DNA of 56,671 bases. It comes from Tessaracoccus sp. (GTDB taxonomy: Bacteria > Actinomycetota > Actinomycetes > Propionibacteriales > Propionibacteriaceae). Numbering within the stretch: position 1 is the stretch's first letter; every line of letters begins with the position of its first letter. The notes under the pieces are model-generated. The model did no database searches. It had not been told where the DNA came from and worked only from the letters and a program-made list of their open reading frames with translations. Position numbers and translations under genes: made by a program. This document shows positions 17,636 to 24,617 of this stretch, piece after piece. The stretch is from positions 1 through 56,671 of the forward strand of contig NZ_JADJNP010000007.1 of NCBI RefSeq assembly GCF_016714275.1, read 5' to 3'.

Positions 17636-18259
17636 ATGAGCAACCAGATCCTTCTCGACTACGCCGGCGTTCCCCGGCATCGCTGGGAACAGGTGTGGAG
17701 GGCGCCCGACGTTCCGCGCATGATCCCGATGGTCAGCAACGTCTACGATCGCTTCATCGAGCAGAACCAGTTCGGCCGCACCATCAAGGGGTGGGTCGAC
17801 CTCACCGAACTGCCAACGCGCGAGGAGTGGCTCGAGGTGTTCCCCGAGCCCGAGGCCTACACGCCGCCCGCCGAGGCCCCGGTCTACACGCCTCCGGTGC
17901 CGCAGACGATGCACGTCGTCGGCTACCCGCTCGAGCGCGTGCGCGTCACGCCGATCCCGCCGATCGAACTTGGGGCCTGGCCGAGCGTCTCTGTCTATGA
18001 GGAATGGGTCGAATTCCAGGGCGTGCGCCGGAACGCGATCGTCGCGCTGTCGAAGCCATTCGACTGCAAGGAGGGGTGCGAGATCACCGTGCTGCAGTCG
18101 CTTCGCAACCTCGAACCGGTACTCGACGAGAACCACCCCGGTCGCATCGACACCACCGACTGGTGGGACCGGATCGAGCGCTATGCGCCCGGGCACCCGA
18201 TCCTCGCGTTCAGGTCGTTCGTCGACTCGCTCAACGACGCGCGTCCAGTCGGGGAGTAG
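17636..18259 (+). CDS. Hypothetical distal tail-region protein
   Basis: A 207-residue protein with a perfect AGGAGG site at 17622-17627. It contains a proline/tyrosine-rich linker (PPAEAPVYTPPVPQTM) between an N-terminal acidic region with NVYDRFIEQNQFGRTIKG and a beta-rich C-terminal part. It is the last gene before the lysis cassette, a position often taken by a fibre-assembly or tip accessory protein. No family recognised. Confidence 0.65.
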   Translation: MSNQILLDYAGVPRHRWEQVWRAPDVPRMIPMVSNVYDRFIEQNQFGRTIKGWVDLTELPTREEWLEVFPEPEAYTPPAEAPVYTPPVPQTMHVVGYPLERVRVTPIPPIELGAWPSVSVYEEWVEFQGVRRNAIVALSKPFDCKEGCEITVLQSLRNLEPVLDENHPGRIDTTDWWDRIERYAPGHPILAFRSFVDSLNDARPVGE

Positions 18260-18310
18260 GTGGTGGTGCTCTCGGGCCGGTCCAACGACAACGAACAAGG
18301 ACTCGACGAG

Positions 18311-18619
18311 ATGGCGCGAGAAGACGGCGCATGGCACCTCGACAAGAAGCTCAACGTCGGCCACCTGCTGACGACCTTGACCCTGGCCGGCGCGCTCATC
18401 TCATGGGGCGGAGCGATGGATCGGCGGATCGCGGTCCTCGAGGAGAAGGCGGCGACCTATCAGGTCGAGCAGCGTCGCCAGGACGAGCAGCTCAAGGTCT
18501 CGATCGACTCGATCCGGGACGAGTTTCGAAGCCTCCGGGACGACCTGCGCGAGCACACGCGCAAACTCGACCGGATCGTCGAGAACGGCAACGGCTACCC
18601 TCGGAGGACCGCCCCGTGA
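18311..18619 (+). CDS. Membrane protein with coiled coil, probable lysis accessory
   Basis: The ATG at 18311 follows AAGGA by nine bases and gives 102 residues; GTG codons at 18260-18268 would add up to 17. After a charged N-terminus there is one hydrophobic segment (VGHLLTTLTLAGALISWGGA) and then a long charged coiled coil with heptads (RIAVLEEKAATYQVEQ, SIRDEFRSLRDDLREHTRKL). The layout, directly before the holin and with an overlapping stop/start, is common for small phage proteins that assist or regulate lysis. The specific role is unknown. Confidence 0.7.
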   Translation: MAREDGAWHLDKKLNVGHLLTTLTLAGALISWGGAMDRRIAVLEEKAATYQVEQRRQDEQLKVSIDSIRDEFRSLRDDLREHTRKLDRIVENGNGYPRRTAP

Positions 18620-18825
18620 GGCTCGTCGACGACTGGCGCCGCGTGCTGCGCCGCGCGTGGTCGGTGCGCCTCATGGTTCTGGCCGGTGGGCTGTCTGGGT
18701 GCGAGGCGGTGCTGCCGTTCTTCACCGACTCGCTGCCGTGGCCGCGATGGCTGTCGGCGCTCGTGGTGTTCGCGATCGTGGCCGGCGCGTTCGTCGCACG
18801 TCTGGTGGCGCAGCGTGGCTACTAA
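18616..18825 (+). CDS. Holin (DUF7940-like)
   Basis: A 69-residue protein from a GTG at 18616 that overlaps the previous stop. A basic N-terminus (RLVDDWRRVLRRAWSVRL) leads to two hydrophobic segments, MVLAGGLSGCEAVLPFF and WLSALVVFAIVAGAFVARLV, with a short LPWP turn between them. The WSVRL...G.E..LP.F...P...A.....AGAFVARLVAQ pattern is that of phage holins of this type. It would form the inner-membrane lesion that triggers lysis, or depolarise the membrane to activate the SAR endolysin encoded next. Confidence 0.8.
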   Translation: MRLVDDWRRVLRRAWSVRLMVLAGGLSGCEAVLPFFTDSLPWPRWLSALVVFAIVAGAFVARLVAQRGY

Positions 18826-19291
18826 GGTGCAGCGCATCGGAGGCGCCGCGGCCATCGCGACGGCGCTCGCGATCCCTGCCGAGGGCCTGCGCCAGGTCGC
18901 CTACCGAGATCCGGTTGGCATTCCAACTCTTTGCTTCGGGTCGACCAAGGGCGTGCGCATGGGCGACACCGCGACCGTTGAGCAGTGCCGCGAGATGCTG
19001 ACGCGCGAAATGCTCGAGGCGGTCGAGGAGGTCGACCGGTGCCAGCCCGGCCTGCCGGTGGAAGTGCTCGCGGCGTTCGCGGACGCCACCTACAACATCG
19101 GCCCGGTCGTCGCCTGCGACACCGGCCGGTCCACCGCGGCGCGCCTGCTGGCCGCCCGGCGCTACGCCGAGGCCTGCGACCAGTTGCTGCGCTGGGATCG
19201 GGCCCGGGTCGCCGGCGTCATGGTCGCGCTCCCCGGACTCACCAAGCGCCGCGCCGCCGAGCGTGACGTCTGCCTGCGGGGGGCCGCCTGA
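18815..19291 (+). CDS. SAR endolysin (glycoside hydrolase 24 lysozyme)
   Basis: A 158-residue lysozyme starting with GTG, overlapping the holin gene by 11 bases. The catalytic triad is in place: Glu23 (EGLRQVAYRD), Asp32 and Thr38, with the T4-lysozyme spacing of nine and six residues. The N-terminus (RIGGAAAIATALAIPA) is a weak, alanine/glycine-rich transmembrane segment of the signal-anchor-release type, as in P21 Lyz. Such enzymes are exported inactive, tethered to the membrane, and refold when released. Cysteines at 40 and later positions may shuttle disulfides on activation. Confidence 0.88.
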   Translation: MATKVQRIGGAAAIATALAIPAEGLRQVAYRDPVGIPTLCFGSTKGVRMGDTATVEQCREMLTREMLEAVEEVDRCQPGLPVEVLAAFADATYNIGPVVACDTGRSTAARLLAARRYAEACDQLLRWDRARVAGVMVALPGLTKRRAAERDVCLRGAA

Positions 19292-19446
19292 TGGACGAGT
19301 ACGACTTCGTCGCCGCGTGGCGCGCCCACCGTCGCGAGCTCGCGCGCGGCGAACGCGCCTGGCGCCACTTCGCCGCCGGCGTGCTCTGCGGCATCGCCGC
19401 GCTCACGCTGGCCTTCGTCCTCACCGCACTCTGGAGCGCACGATGA
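19291..19446 (+). CDS. Small membrane protein (51 residues)
   Basis: ATG at 19291 overlaps the endolysin stop and the frame runs to TGA at 19444-19446. A charged N-terminus (MDEYDFVAAWRAHRRELARG) precedes one transmembrane segment (FAAGVLCGIAALTLAFVLTAL) and a short basic end (WSAR). It is coupled to both neighbours. Single-span proteins in this slot can be antiholins or pinholin-like; nothing in the sequence decides. Confidence 0.7.
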   Translation: MDEYDFVAAWRAHRRELARGERAWRHFAAGVLCGIAALTLAFVLTALWSAR

Positions 19447-20030
19447 ACATCTGGTTCCGCATCCTCTCTGGCCTGCTGCTGGCCGCCGCCGTGTTCGGGT
19501 TCGGCTACCGGCAGGGGTGGTTCGCCGGCGACTCGGCGGCGCGCCGCGAGCTCGAGCCCAAGATCGTCGCGCTCAACGCGGAGAAGGTCGAGGCCGAGCG
19601 TCAGGCGGTCGCGGTGCGCGAGGCGTCCCGTCTGAAGGCCGACAAGCTCGCCGCCGATCTCCTGTCCGCGAACACCCGCATCACGAGCCTGCAGAGGAGA
19701 GTCAACGATGAGATCCGCGCCCGCACGTCTGCTGTCGACCGCGCTGTCGGCGCTGCTGCTGTCAAGCTGCTCAACGAACTGTCCCCCATCCGCTCCCCGG
19801 GTCGAACTGGTGCGCCCGCCGCTGCCGCCGCCGTCGATGCTCGACCTGACGGATCTTCCGCCGCTGCCGCCGATTCCGATCGACGTGCCGCCGCGGACGA
19901 AGAGGACGACGGCTCCGGCGCCAGCGAGCGCGCCGTCGCCCTCGCGTTGAGCGAGCGCGGCACGCTGTACGAGCGCTGCAGGATCAGGTTCACGGCGCTG
20001 GTCGCCCACGTGCGGTCGGTGTCGCAGTAA
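19443..20030 (+). CDS. Rz: i-spanin (Rz-like)
   Basis: A 195-residue protein with a single N-terminal transmembrane anchor (WFRILSGLLLAAAVFGFGY) and a long periplasmic coiled-coil region (ELEPKIVALNAEKVEAERQA, RLKADKLAADLLSANTRITS), then an alanine-rich acidic section. This is the i-spanin layout: inner-membrane anchor and periplasmic rod that links to the o-spanin to fuse inner and outer membranes in the last step of lysis. A separate lipoprotein frame is nested inside it. Presence of spanins shows a Gram-negative host. Confidence 0.85.
   Translation: MNIWFRILSGLLLAAAVFGFGYRQGWFAGDSAARRELEPKIVALNAEKVEAERQAVAVREASRLKADKLAADLLSANTRITSLQRRVNDEIRARTSAVDRAVGAAAVKLLNELSPIRSPGRTGAPAAAAAVDARPDGSSAAAADSDRRAAADEEDDGSGASERAVALALSERGTLYERCRIRFTALVAHVRSVSQ
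19708..19950 (+). CDS. Rz1: o-spanin (Rz1-like lipoprotein), nested in Rz
   Basis: An 80-residue frame in the +1 register, wholly inside the i-spanin gene, with its own AGGAG site at 19695-19699. It has a signal sequence and lipobox (RLLSTALSALLLSSCSTN, cleavage before the Cys) followed by a proline-rich body (PPLPPPSMLDLTDLPPLPPI). Signal peptidase II processing would give an outer-membrane lipoprotein. Overlapping Rz/Rz1 frames are a classic arrangement. The length is on the larger side for an Rz1. Confidence 0.87.
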   Translation: MRSAPARLLSTALSALLLSSCSTNCPPSAPRVELVRPPLPPPSMLDLTDLPPLPPIPIDVPPRTKRTTAPAPASAPSPSR

Positions 20031-20059
20031 GGCGTCTCCTCACCCCTCATCAGGGTGTT

Positions 20060-20097
20060 CGCCCGCACAGGCGGCAGGCCTTGCGCGGGCGCTTTTT
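20060..20097 (+). terminator. Intrinsic terminator after the lysis cassette
   Basis: A seven-base-pair stem (CGCCCGC at 20060-20066 pairing with GCGGGCG at 20085-20091) with an 18-base loop that could fold further, followed by CTTTTTCTT. It lies immediately after the i-spanin stop and before the lipoprotein gene, a sensible end for a late transcript. Confidence 0.7.
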
Positions 20098-20113
20098 CTT
20101 CCAAGGACCGGCC

Positions 20114-20323
20114 ATGCGCGCTGCCCTGATCGCCCTGTTCATCAGCGGGTGTGCGGCGCCTTCGTCATGCCCGGTCTGCAAGCCAGAAATCCCGGCCGAT
20201 CTCCTCGTGGTCTGCTTCGAGAGCCGCCTCTACGCGCTCTCGGACGCCGCGAAGGAGGTCATGCAACTTTCCGTCCGTTGCGGTCCGGGCCGCACCGAAC
20301 GACCCGTGCACACACAGGAGTAG
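20114..20323 (+). CDS. Small lipoprotein
   Basis: A 69-residue protein preceded by AAGGA at 20103-20107. The N-terminus MRAALIALFISGCAAPSSC is a compact signal with a lipobox ending at Cys13. The mature part has three further cysteines, CPVCKPEIPADLLVVC, and LYALSDAAKEVMQLS. It follows the spanins but lacks the proline-rich body of an o-spanin. Roles such as superinfection exclusion or lysis support are guesses. Confidence 0.72.
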   Translation: MRAALIALFISGCAAPSSCPVCKPEIPADLLVVCFESRLYALSDAAKEVMQLSVRCGPGRTERPVHTQE

Positions 20324-20327
20324 CACC

Positions 20328-20597
20328 ATGGCGAAAATCACGATCAGCCTCGTTCACGAGTTCGACAACGGTCAGCAGTCCAGCACCGTCACCACGATCG
20401 GAGCGCTCGGCGCCTCCGAGGCGGCGGTGCTAGAGCAGACCTTCGTTCCGATCATCCAGCAGTCGCTGCAGCGCCTGGGCCGCTTCAACGCGACCGTGCG
20501 CGACGCGAACTTCCCGGCCATGCTGACCGCCACCCAGGACATCATGAACGGCAAGATCAGCGCACCGGCCGCGACGCCGGCGCCTGCCGCCGCCTGA
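20328..20597 (+). CDS. Hypothetical protein (89 residues)
   Basis: A strong ribosome site (AGGAG at 20316-20320) precedes ATG 20328. The protein starts MAKITISLVHEFDNGQQSST, has a helical centre (EAAVLEQTFVPIIQQSLQRL) and an alanine/proline-rich tail (SAPAATPAPAAA). Proteins of this shape are common in accessory regions of siphovirus genomes. No function recognised. The stop overlaps the start of the next small gene. Confidence 0.72.
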   Translation: MAKITISLVHEFDNGQQSSTVTTIGALGASEAAVLEQTFVPIIQQSLQRLGRFNATVRDANFPAMLTATQDIMNGKISAPAATPAPAAA

Positions 20598-20746
20598 TGC
20601 CGTTCTGGTGGATCGATCCGCTCGAACTGCTGGCCGCGGCGTTCGACCTATGGTTGTGGTGGGTGGCGGTACCGGCGGGCGCCTTCCTGGCCCTCTGCTG
20701 GATGCTGTCGCTGCGCGCCCCGCAGAGGTCGGATTCGGGTCGGTAG
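20597..20746 (+). CDS. Small tryptophan-rich membrane protein (49 residues)
   Basis: ATG at 20597 overlaps the previous stop. The sequence MPFWWIDPLELLAAAFDLWL continues into WWVAVPAGAFLALCWMLSL, one or two hydrophobic helices, and ends with a basic RAPQRSDSGR. Its high tryptophan content is notable for so small a protein. Its place in a chain of overlapping short genes supports it, but no homologue is recognised. Confidence 0.6.
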   Translation: MPFWWIDPLELLAAAFDLWLWWVAVPAGAFLALCWMLSLRAPQRSDSGR

Positions 20747-20922
20747 GCGACCTCATCGGCCTGCTCAGGCAGGTCGATGAGCGTCTTCCCGTCGTCCTGC
20801 GCTGCCCGCCCGAGGCGCGCGGGATCGCCGTCGAGGTCGCGACCGTGGCCTACCTGCCAGCCGACGCGATCGTCGCGCTCGGGGCCTGCCTGGTGCTCAT
20901 GCCTGGCATTCCGGACTGGTGA
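20650..20922 (+). CDS. Hypothetical protein, start uncertain
   Basis: The convincing part begins near 20734 (GFGSVGDLIGLLRQVDERLP) and continues as VVLRCPPEARGIAVEVATVA to PGIPDW at the stop. The only ATG in frame upstream is 20650, which would overlap the membrane protein gene by 97 bases and add a glycine-rich stretch. A less usual start closer to 20734 is possible. The stop overlaps the next gene. Function unknown. Confidence 0.5.
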   Translation: MVVVGGGTGGRLPGPLLDAVAARPAEVGFGSVGDLIGLLRQVDERLPVVLRCPPEARGIAVEVATVAYLPADAIVALGACLVLMPGIPDW

Positions 20923-21152
20923 TGCGCGCGCCCCGCCGCGGGCGCCCGGTCGAACCGAGCTCGCTCACCCAGCGCGTGCTCGCCGAGCTCTCTGACGAGC
21001 AGTGGAAGGACACGTACGAGCTCGCCCGCGTACTCGGCGCGTCGCCGCGGCGGGTCGGCGACATCTGCTCGTCCCTGGCGACGCAGGGGATCCTAGAGAA
21101 CGCCACGCAACCGCCGTGGGCTGGGGTGTGGCACATCCGCGACAGCCTTTGA
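20922..21152 (+). CDS. Small winged-helix-like protein
   Basis: A 76-residue protein (ATG 20922 overlaps the previous stop; GTG 20919 is an alternative). Basic N-terminus (MRAPRRGRPVEPSSLTQRVL), then a helix-turn-helix-like core (TYELARVLGASPRRVGDICS SLATQGIL read in two parts) and GVWHI strand at the end. This is the helix-turn-helix plus wing layout of small transcription regulators, so a regulatory role is plausible. No specific family. Confidence 0.65.
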   Translation: MRAPRRGRPVEPSSLTQRVLAELSDEQWKDTYELARVLGASPRRVGDICSSLATQGILENATQPPWAGVWHIRDSL

Positions 21153-21160
21153 GGATGACC

Positions 21161-21502
21161 ATGGGACAACTATCCAGGAAGTTGCGCGGTGGCCAAGACG
21201 GGTACACGCTCTTCTTCTGCCCGGGCTGCGCCAGCGCGCACGCGATCCGCGTAGGCACCGGACCCGGGCCGCGCTGGGGCTGGAACGGGAATGCCGACGC
21301 GCCGACCTTCGCGCCGTCGGTCCTCGTGACGGTCACCGTGCCGGCGCCGCGCGAGCCCGACGACCCGCCGGATCAGGTCTGCCACTCGTTCATCACCGAT
21401 GGCCGGATCCAGTTTCTCGGCGACTGTACGCACGCGCTCGCCGGGCAGACGGTCGACCTTCCTGACCTTCCGCCGTACATGCAAGACGATCCACCTAGCT
21501 GA
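21161..21502 (+). CDS. DUF6527-family protein
   Basis: A 113-residue protein from ATG 21161, which has GAGG six bases upstream (ATG 21155 is an alternative). Signature segments of the family are present: LFFCPGCASAHAIRV, WGWNGNADAPTFAPSVLV, CHSFITDGRIQFLGDCTHAL and VDLPDLPPY. The conserved cysteines and histidines suggest metal binding. The family is widespread in phages with unknown function. It is the last plus-strand gene before the convergent leftward operon. Confidence 0.82.
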   Translation: MGQLSRKLRGGQDGYTLFFCPGCASAHAIRVGTGPGPRWGWNGNADAPTFAPSVLVTVTVPAPREPDDPPDQVCHSFITDGRIQFLGDCTHALAGQTVDLPDLPPYMQDDPPS

Positions 21503-21534
21503 CCCGCCCGTCAGGCGCGATCCTCAGGAGAACT

Positions 21535-21915
21535 CTAGGGCGAGCCCACGAGGTTGAACGAGTCGCCGGCGTTCATGGGGATCCCGCACGGTTCGCGCAG
21601 CATCGGGGACAGACCGAATCCTGGGATCATCACCGACACGCGGCCGACGGACATCTGCTCCTCGGCGACGAACGTGACCACGCCAGCGTAGCTGATCGCG
21701 CTCTCGGTGATCTTCCACATCTCCGCGGGAGCGGCGAACGCCCGTTCGCCGGCGGTCGTCTCGACGTAGATCACCGCGCCCTGCCAGGCCGACACGGCGG
21801 CGTCCCACCGGGCGTCCGCGATCGGCGGCCGCGTGACGTCGACGAGTTCCTCCGCGACCGCCATCCCAGGCAGCAACGAGAGCACCTTCAGGAACGCTCT
21901 CCGGTTCATCGCCAT
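21535..21915 (-). CDS. Secreted protein with twin-arginine-like signal
   Basis: A 126-residue protein with a GGGGAGGA site upstream of its ATG at 21915. The N-terminus MAMNRRAFLKVLSLLPGMAV carries an RRAFLK core followed by a hydrophobic stretch and VAEE, matching a twin-arginine (Tat) signal. The mature part is beta-rich (GAVIYVETTAGERAFAAPAE, ISYAGVVTFVAEEQMSVGRV). A phage-coded exported protein at the end of the leftward operon may act in the envelope, for example in exclusion. Export by Tat is inferred from the motif only. Confidence 0.68.
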   Translation of the reverse strand: MAMNRRAFLKVLSLLPGMAVAEELVDVTRPPIADARWDAAVSAWQGAVIYVETTAGERAFAAPAEMWKITESAISYAGVVTFVAEEQMSVGRVSVMIPGFGLSPMLREPCGIPMNAGDSFNLVGSP

Positions 21916-21932
21916 CCTCCCCACGTTATGGA

Positions 21933-22155
21933 TCAGCGCCCGGCGGCCCAGGCCAGGTCCGCCTGCTCCCGCCGCGCCCGCTCGCGCTCTGTCATCCTGG
22001 CGACGCGCACCATCCCGGACGCCGCCTGCATCGACACCATCTCGTCGAGCTCGGGCAGCGCCTCGCGCAGCGCCCGCGCGCGCCAGGGGCGTGTCCCGAC
22101 CATCCTCCTCGAGGAAGTGGATCGCCGCCTCGACGGCCGCCCGCAGCTTGCTCAT
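21933..22155 (-). pseudogene. Small helical protein, broken by an apparent frameshift
   Basis: The ATG at 22155 (AGGATGAGG upstream) starts MSKLRAAVEAAIHFLEEDGR DTPLAR (read as two parts). After a run of alternating CG near 22083-22097 the helical coding pattern moves to another frame: ALREALPELDEMVSMQAASG, RMTERERARREQADLAWAAG, stop at 21933-21935. Removing one base in the run would join the halves into one 74-residue protein. In the frame as given, translation runs on into the downstream Tat-signal gene with low-complexity sequence. An indel in the read is the simplest cause. Confidence 0.62.
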
Positions 22156-22176
22156 CGCCTCATCCTGCTGACGCAT

Positions 22177-22532
22177 GCCAGACCCGCGCCTGCGTCAATT
22201 CTGGGTGTTACGGGGCCTTCGGCGTCGCTTCCTGCCTCTATGACGGGGCCGGCATGGCGCGCAGGGAGTCGGTCACGGCTTCGGCACCCACCATCCGTGG
22301 AGGACATTGCCGCCCACCAGAACAGGTGGCGCACGTCTCGCGCTCGCCGGGTCGAACGCCAGTCCGCGATACTGTCGTACTTGCGCTGGTGGTGGAGACA
22401 ATCCAAGGTTCGATTCCCACACGAATCCAGACCAATACATCATCACCTCACGAGGATCTGACGGACCGAGACGGGTCAACCACCAACCTCGTCGCGGAGG
22501 ACACCCCCAAGACCAATCTGTGAGCGGCCACG
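22177..22532. other. Non-coding gap in the leftward operon
   Basis: About 356 bases with no convincing gene on either strand; open frames here have atypical, proline- and arginine-rich composition. It holds a dyad GATTC-CCACAC-GAATC (22412-22427) and a tRNA T-arm-like GGTTCGATTCC (22408-22418) that does not fold into a cloverleaf. It is the only sizeable gap in the otherwise packed operon, so it is a candidate for an attachment site or transcript end. Confidence 0.45.
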
Positions 22533-22841
22533 TCATTTGCCACCTCCGCACTCGCAGTACACCTGGCACCTCGGGCAGTCACACTCGTCGGGCGCGTTGC
22601 ACGAGAACCGCGAGAAAAACGCGGAGCACTTCTCGCACTGCGGCACGCGCTCCGGCTCCCTCGCTGCCTTCGCCAGCAGCGCGTCGACCCACTTCGCCTC
22701 TGACAACTGCTCGTCGCTCAGGTGGTCGAAGCGGCCAATACCAAGCAGTGCGCGCAACGCCAGCCCGACCGCACTGCTCGCGCCCTGGTGGTACCACAGC
22801 ACGTTCAGCAGCAGCGCGCGGGCACGTTGCTCAGGACTCAT
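22533..22841 (-). CDS. Cysteine-rich hypothetical protein
   Basis: A 102-residue protein. The N-terminal 60 residues are helical (SPEQRARALLLNVLWYHQGA, LSDEQLSEAKWVDALLAKAA). The C-terminus is packed with cysteines, CEKCSAFFSRFSCNAPDECD then CPRCQVYCECGGGK, likely one or two zinc sites. Start overlaps the end of the upstream gene, consistent with the tightly packed operon. Function unknown. Confidence 0.7.
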   Translation of the reverse strand: MSPEQRARALLLNVLWYHQGASSAVGLALRALLGIGRFDHLSDEQLSEAKWVDALLAKAAREPERVPQCEKCSAFFSRFSCNAPDECDCPRCQVYCECGGGK

Positions 22842-23142
22842 TGCTCGCTCCCTTCATCGCCGCGACCTCGAATTTACTGCGCCAGAAATCGGCGTTCTCG
22901 CAGTAGCGGCGTGCTTCCTCTTTCCAGTACGCAGCATTCCGCGCCAGCACATCGCGCTCGGCAGCGAACCGCAGCGCATCATCTGTGCGGTCGCTCGCCT
23001 GCTTCTCCCAAGACTTGGCCTCGGATTTCCAGTGCCCCACCTCGGCTAGCAGGGCGGCGATGGCTGCCGCGACGAATGGACTACCGAGTACGCTGAGACG
23101 GTTCGCGTGATCCCGCAACATCGCGATATCGTCGTCGGTCAT
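22831..23142 (-). CDS. Hypothetical helical protein (103 residues)
   Basis: ATG at 23142 with AGAGGTG upstream. The chain begins MTDDDIAMLRDHANRLSVLG and is helical throughout, with SEAKSWEKQASDRTDDALRF and AYWKEEARRYCENADFWRSK suggesting a short coiled coil. It overlaps both neighbours by a few bases. Proteins of this sort, with repeated W-K-E spacings, are common in phage early operons. No function recognised. Confidence 0.7.
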   Translation of the reverse strand: MTDDDIAMLRDHANRLSVLGSPFVAAAIAALLAEVGHWKSEAKSWEKQASDRTDDALRFAAERDVLARNAAYWKEEARRYCENADFWRSKFEVAAMKGASNES

Positions 23143-23426
23143 GCTGCACCTCTCGCTCGAATGGCCCGTGCTGCAACCTGCCCGTAAATCTTGATGCCGG
23201 TTGGGAGATGTACGTCGCACACTGTGCCCTCTGCAAGTTTCGCGCACGCCTCGCGCTCTGCCTCGACAGCCTCGCGGATGGCGTCGGCGGATGATGGTGT
23301 ATTGCGAAAGAGAAGTAGCATCTCTGCACACTCGCTATGCAGTTTCTGGAGATTGCCAACCGTCATCGACGCAGGAGGGAACAGCAACCTGTCGATCAAG
23401 GTGTCGATGTAATAAGGCTCTCTCAT
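23139..23426 (-). CDS. Hypothetical protein (95 residues)
   Basis: Starts MREPYYIDTLIDRLLFPPAS at 23426, four bases into the upstream gene's end. A helical N-terminal half (TVGNLQKLHSECAEMLLLF) is followed by IREAVEAEREACAKLAEGTV, the typical short segment seen in many phage early proteins, and a basic tail. No domain assigned. Confidence 0.68.
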   Translation of the reverse strand: MREPYYIDTLIDRLLFPPASMTVGNLQKLHSECAEMLLLFRNTPSSADAIREAVEAEREACAKLAEGTVCDVHLPTGIKIYGQVAARAIRARGAA

Positions 23427-24064
23427 CCCGTCACTCCCATGCGCCGCCGCACCTCGTCCTCGACTGCGCGAAGAAGATCGATGACGCTTCCCGAGTCGAT
23501 CACGTACACGTCCTCGGCCCATCGCGCATCGCTGTTGTTGATTAGCTTCTCAAAATCATCGTCCGTCAGCCTCGGCACGTCGGCAGGCGGCGAATACCAC
23601 GCGCGACCCACGCTGTGAATGAACTCAGGGAGTGCCGTGACCGCAATGAAGTGCGCTTCCTTCCACGGTTCTTCGTCTCCCGTCGGTTTGCAGAAGACCA
23701 TCAGCGCATCGAGTACGTCATCGATAGTCGGCAGGTCGCTCGGCCTCGGCGGGTCGGCGGGCGGCTGCGCTGGAACCAGAACACCGCGAGCGTCGAACAC
23801 GAGCCCCGGCGCCGGACGGGGCGCGAGATGCTCAGGGCCTTCGACGTTCACCGGCTGCGCCTGTGCATCGCGCTCCGCTATCAGGTGGTCGACGACCTCG
23901 CGGCTAATTCGGTCACGCGCGTCCCGGTCTTTGGCGTATGCCTGCTTCTCGAACTCCCGCTGCGCCTGGGCGCCATCGTAGGCTTCGAGCAGCACCTGCA
24001 CCTGCTCGCGCGAGTACCACGCGACGCCACGGTACAGAAGGGTGCGGATGTCGTCGGGGGTCAT
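23423..24064 (-). CDS. Hypothetical protein (213 residues)
   Basis: The ATG at 24064 overlaps the end of the upstream gene. It has DIRTLLYRGVAWYSREQVQV, a proline-rich linker (PAQPPADPPRPSDLPTIDDV) and a C-terminal region with DDFEKLINNSDARWAEDVYV. The C-terminal helices resemble those of regulatory or scaffold-type phage proteins. Not recognised further. Its codon use is like that of the neighbouring early genes. Confidence 0.68.
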   Translation of the reverse strand: MTPDDIRTLLYRGVAWYSREQVQVLLEAYDGAQAQREFEKQAYAKDRDARDRISREVVDHLIAERDAQAQPVNVEGPEHLAPRPAPGLVFDARGVLVPAQPPADPPRPSDLPTIDDVLDALMVFCKPTGDEEPWKEAHFIAVTALPEFIHSVGRAWYSPPADVPRLTDDDFEKLINNSDARWAEDVYVIDSGSVIDLLRAVEDEVRRRMGVTG

Positions 24065-24291
24065 GCGTCCACCTCCAGCCACTCGAACTCGCACCAGCTA
24101 TACTTCGTCGGCGACGCGTACCTGCTCTCCGGGGAGCGCTCCGGATCCTTTCGGTCCACCCGAAGCAGGTACGGCGAACTGCAGCACCCGCACCCGCCGA
24201 TGATGATCCCGTGCTTGCGGGACAACTCCGTGAGGTCGGCGAGGAACCGGTCGCGATCGGCGTCGGTGACGTACGGGTCGGTGTTCATCAT
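24061..24291 (-). CDS. Small protein with CxCC motif
   Basis: A 76-residue protein from ATG 24291 (ATG 24288 possible). It reads MNTDPYVTDADRDRFLADLT and then HGIIIGGCGCCSSPYLLRVD, with three closely spaced cysteines in a glycine turn, and ends CEFEWLEVDA. It overlaps its upstream neighbour by four bases. A GGCGCCSSP-type turn recurs in small phage proteins of unknown function. Confidence 0.66.
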   Translation of the reverse strand: MMNTDPYVTDADRDRFLADLTELSRKHGIIIGGCGCCSSPYLLRVDRKDPERSPESRYASPTKYSWCEFEWLEVDA

Positions 24292-24617
24292 GCGCGCACC
24301 ATGGTCGGTTCCCGGAGGTCGAACACGAGCTTGCGCATGTCCGCGAGATGCGCCTGCGTCGCAGCAAGCTGCCCCGTGCTGCCGGTGCCGTCGGTCGGGC
24401 GCACGCCGGCCTGCCACAGTGCGTCCATGAGGCGCTGGGCTTCCTCGAACTCGATGGCGGCGAAGGCCCGAACTTCCTCGCCCCGAGATGCCGGCGCGAA
24501 CACCAGTGGCTGCGCCACCGAGAACGTGCCATCGTGCATCCGCACGCCGGCGCGCAACTCGATCTGCGCGTTCCATTCCGCCCTGACGGCGGTGAAGCGG
24601 ACGAGTTCTTCGATCAT
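24288..24617 (-). CDS. Hypothetical protein (109 residues)
   Basis: ATG at 24617 gives MIEELVRFTAVRAEWNAQIE, a beta-rich middle (GTFSVAQPLVFAPASRGEEV) and helical C-terminal segments (AIEFEEAQRLMDALWQAGVR, QAHLADMRKLVFDL). The last part resembles the common AQxLMDxLWxxGxRP stretch found in many phage proteins of unknown function. Overlaps both neighbours by four bases. Confidence 0.7.
   Translation of the reverse strand: MIEELVRFTAVRAEWNAQIELRAGVRMHDGTFSVAQPLVFAPASRGEEVRAFAAIEFEEAQRLMDALWQAGVRPTDGTGSTGQLAATQAHLADMRKLVFDLREPTMVRA

Noticed and set aside
21503..21534. Terminator between convergent operons
   Set aside because: Only a CTGAC/GTCAG five-base stem and no T-run; too weak to call.
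22401..22440. Possible tRNA with GGTTCGATTCC T-arm
   Set aside because: The arms next to the loop do not pair, distances to CCA are wrong, and no acceptor partner is found. Kept only as a feature of the gap.
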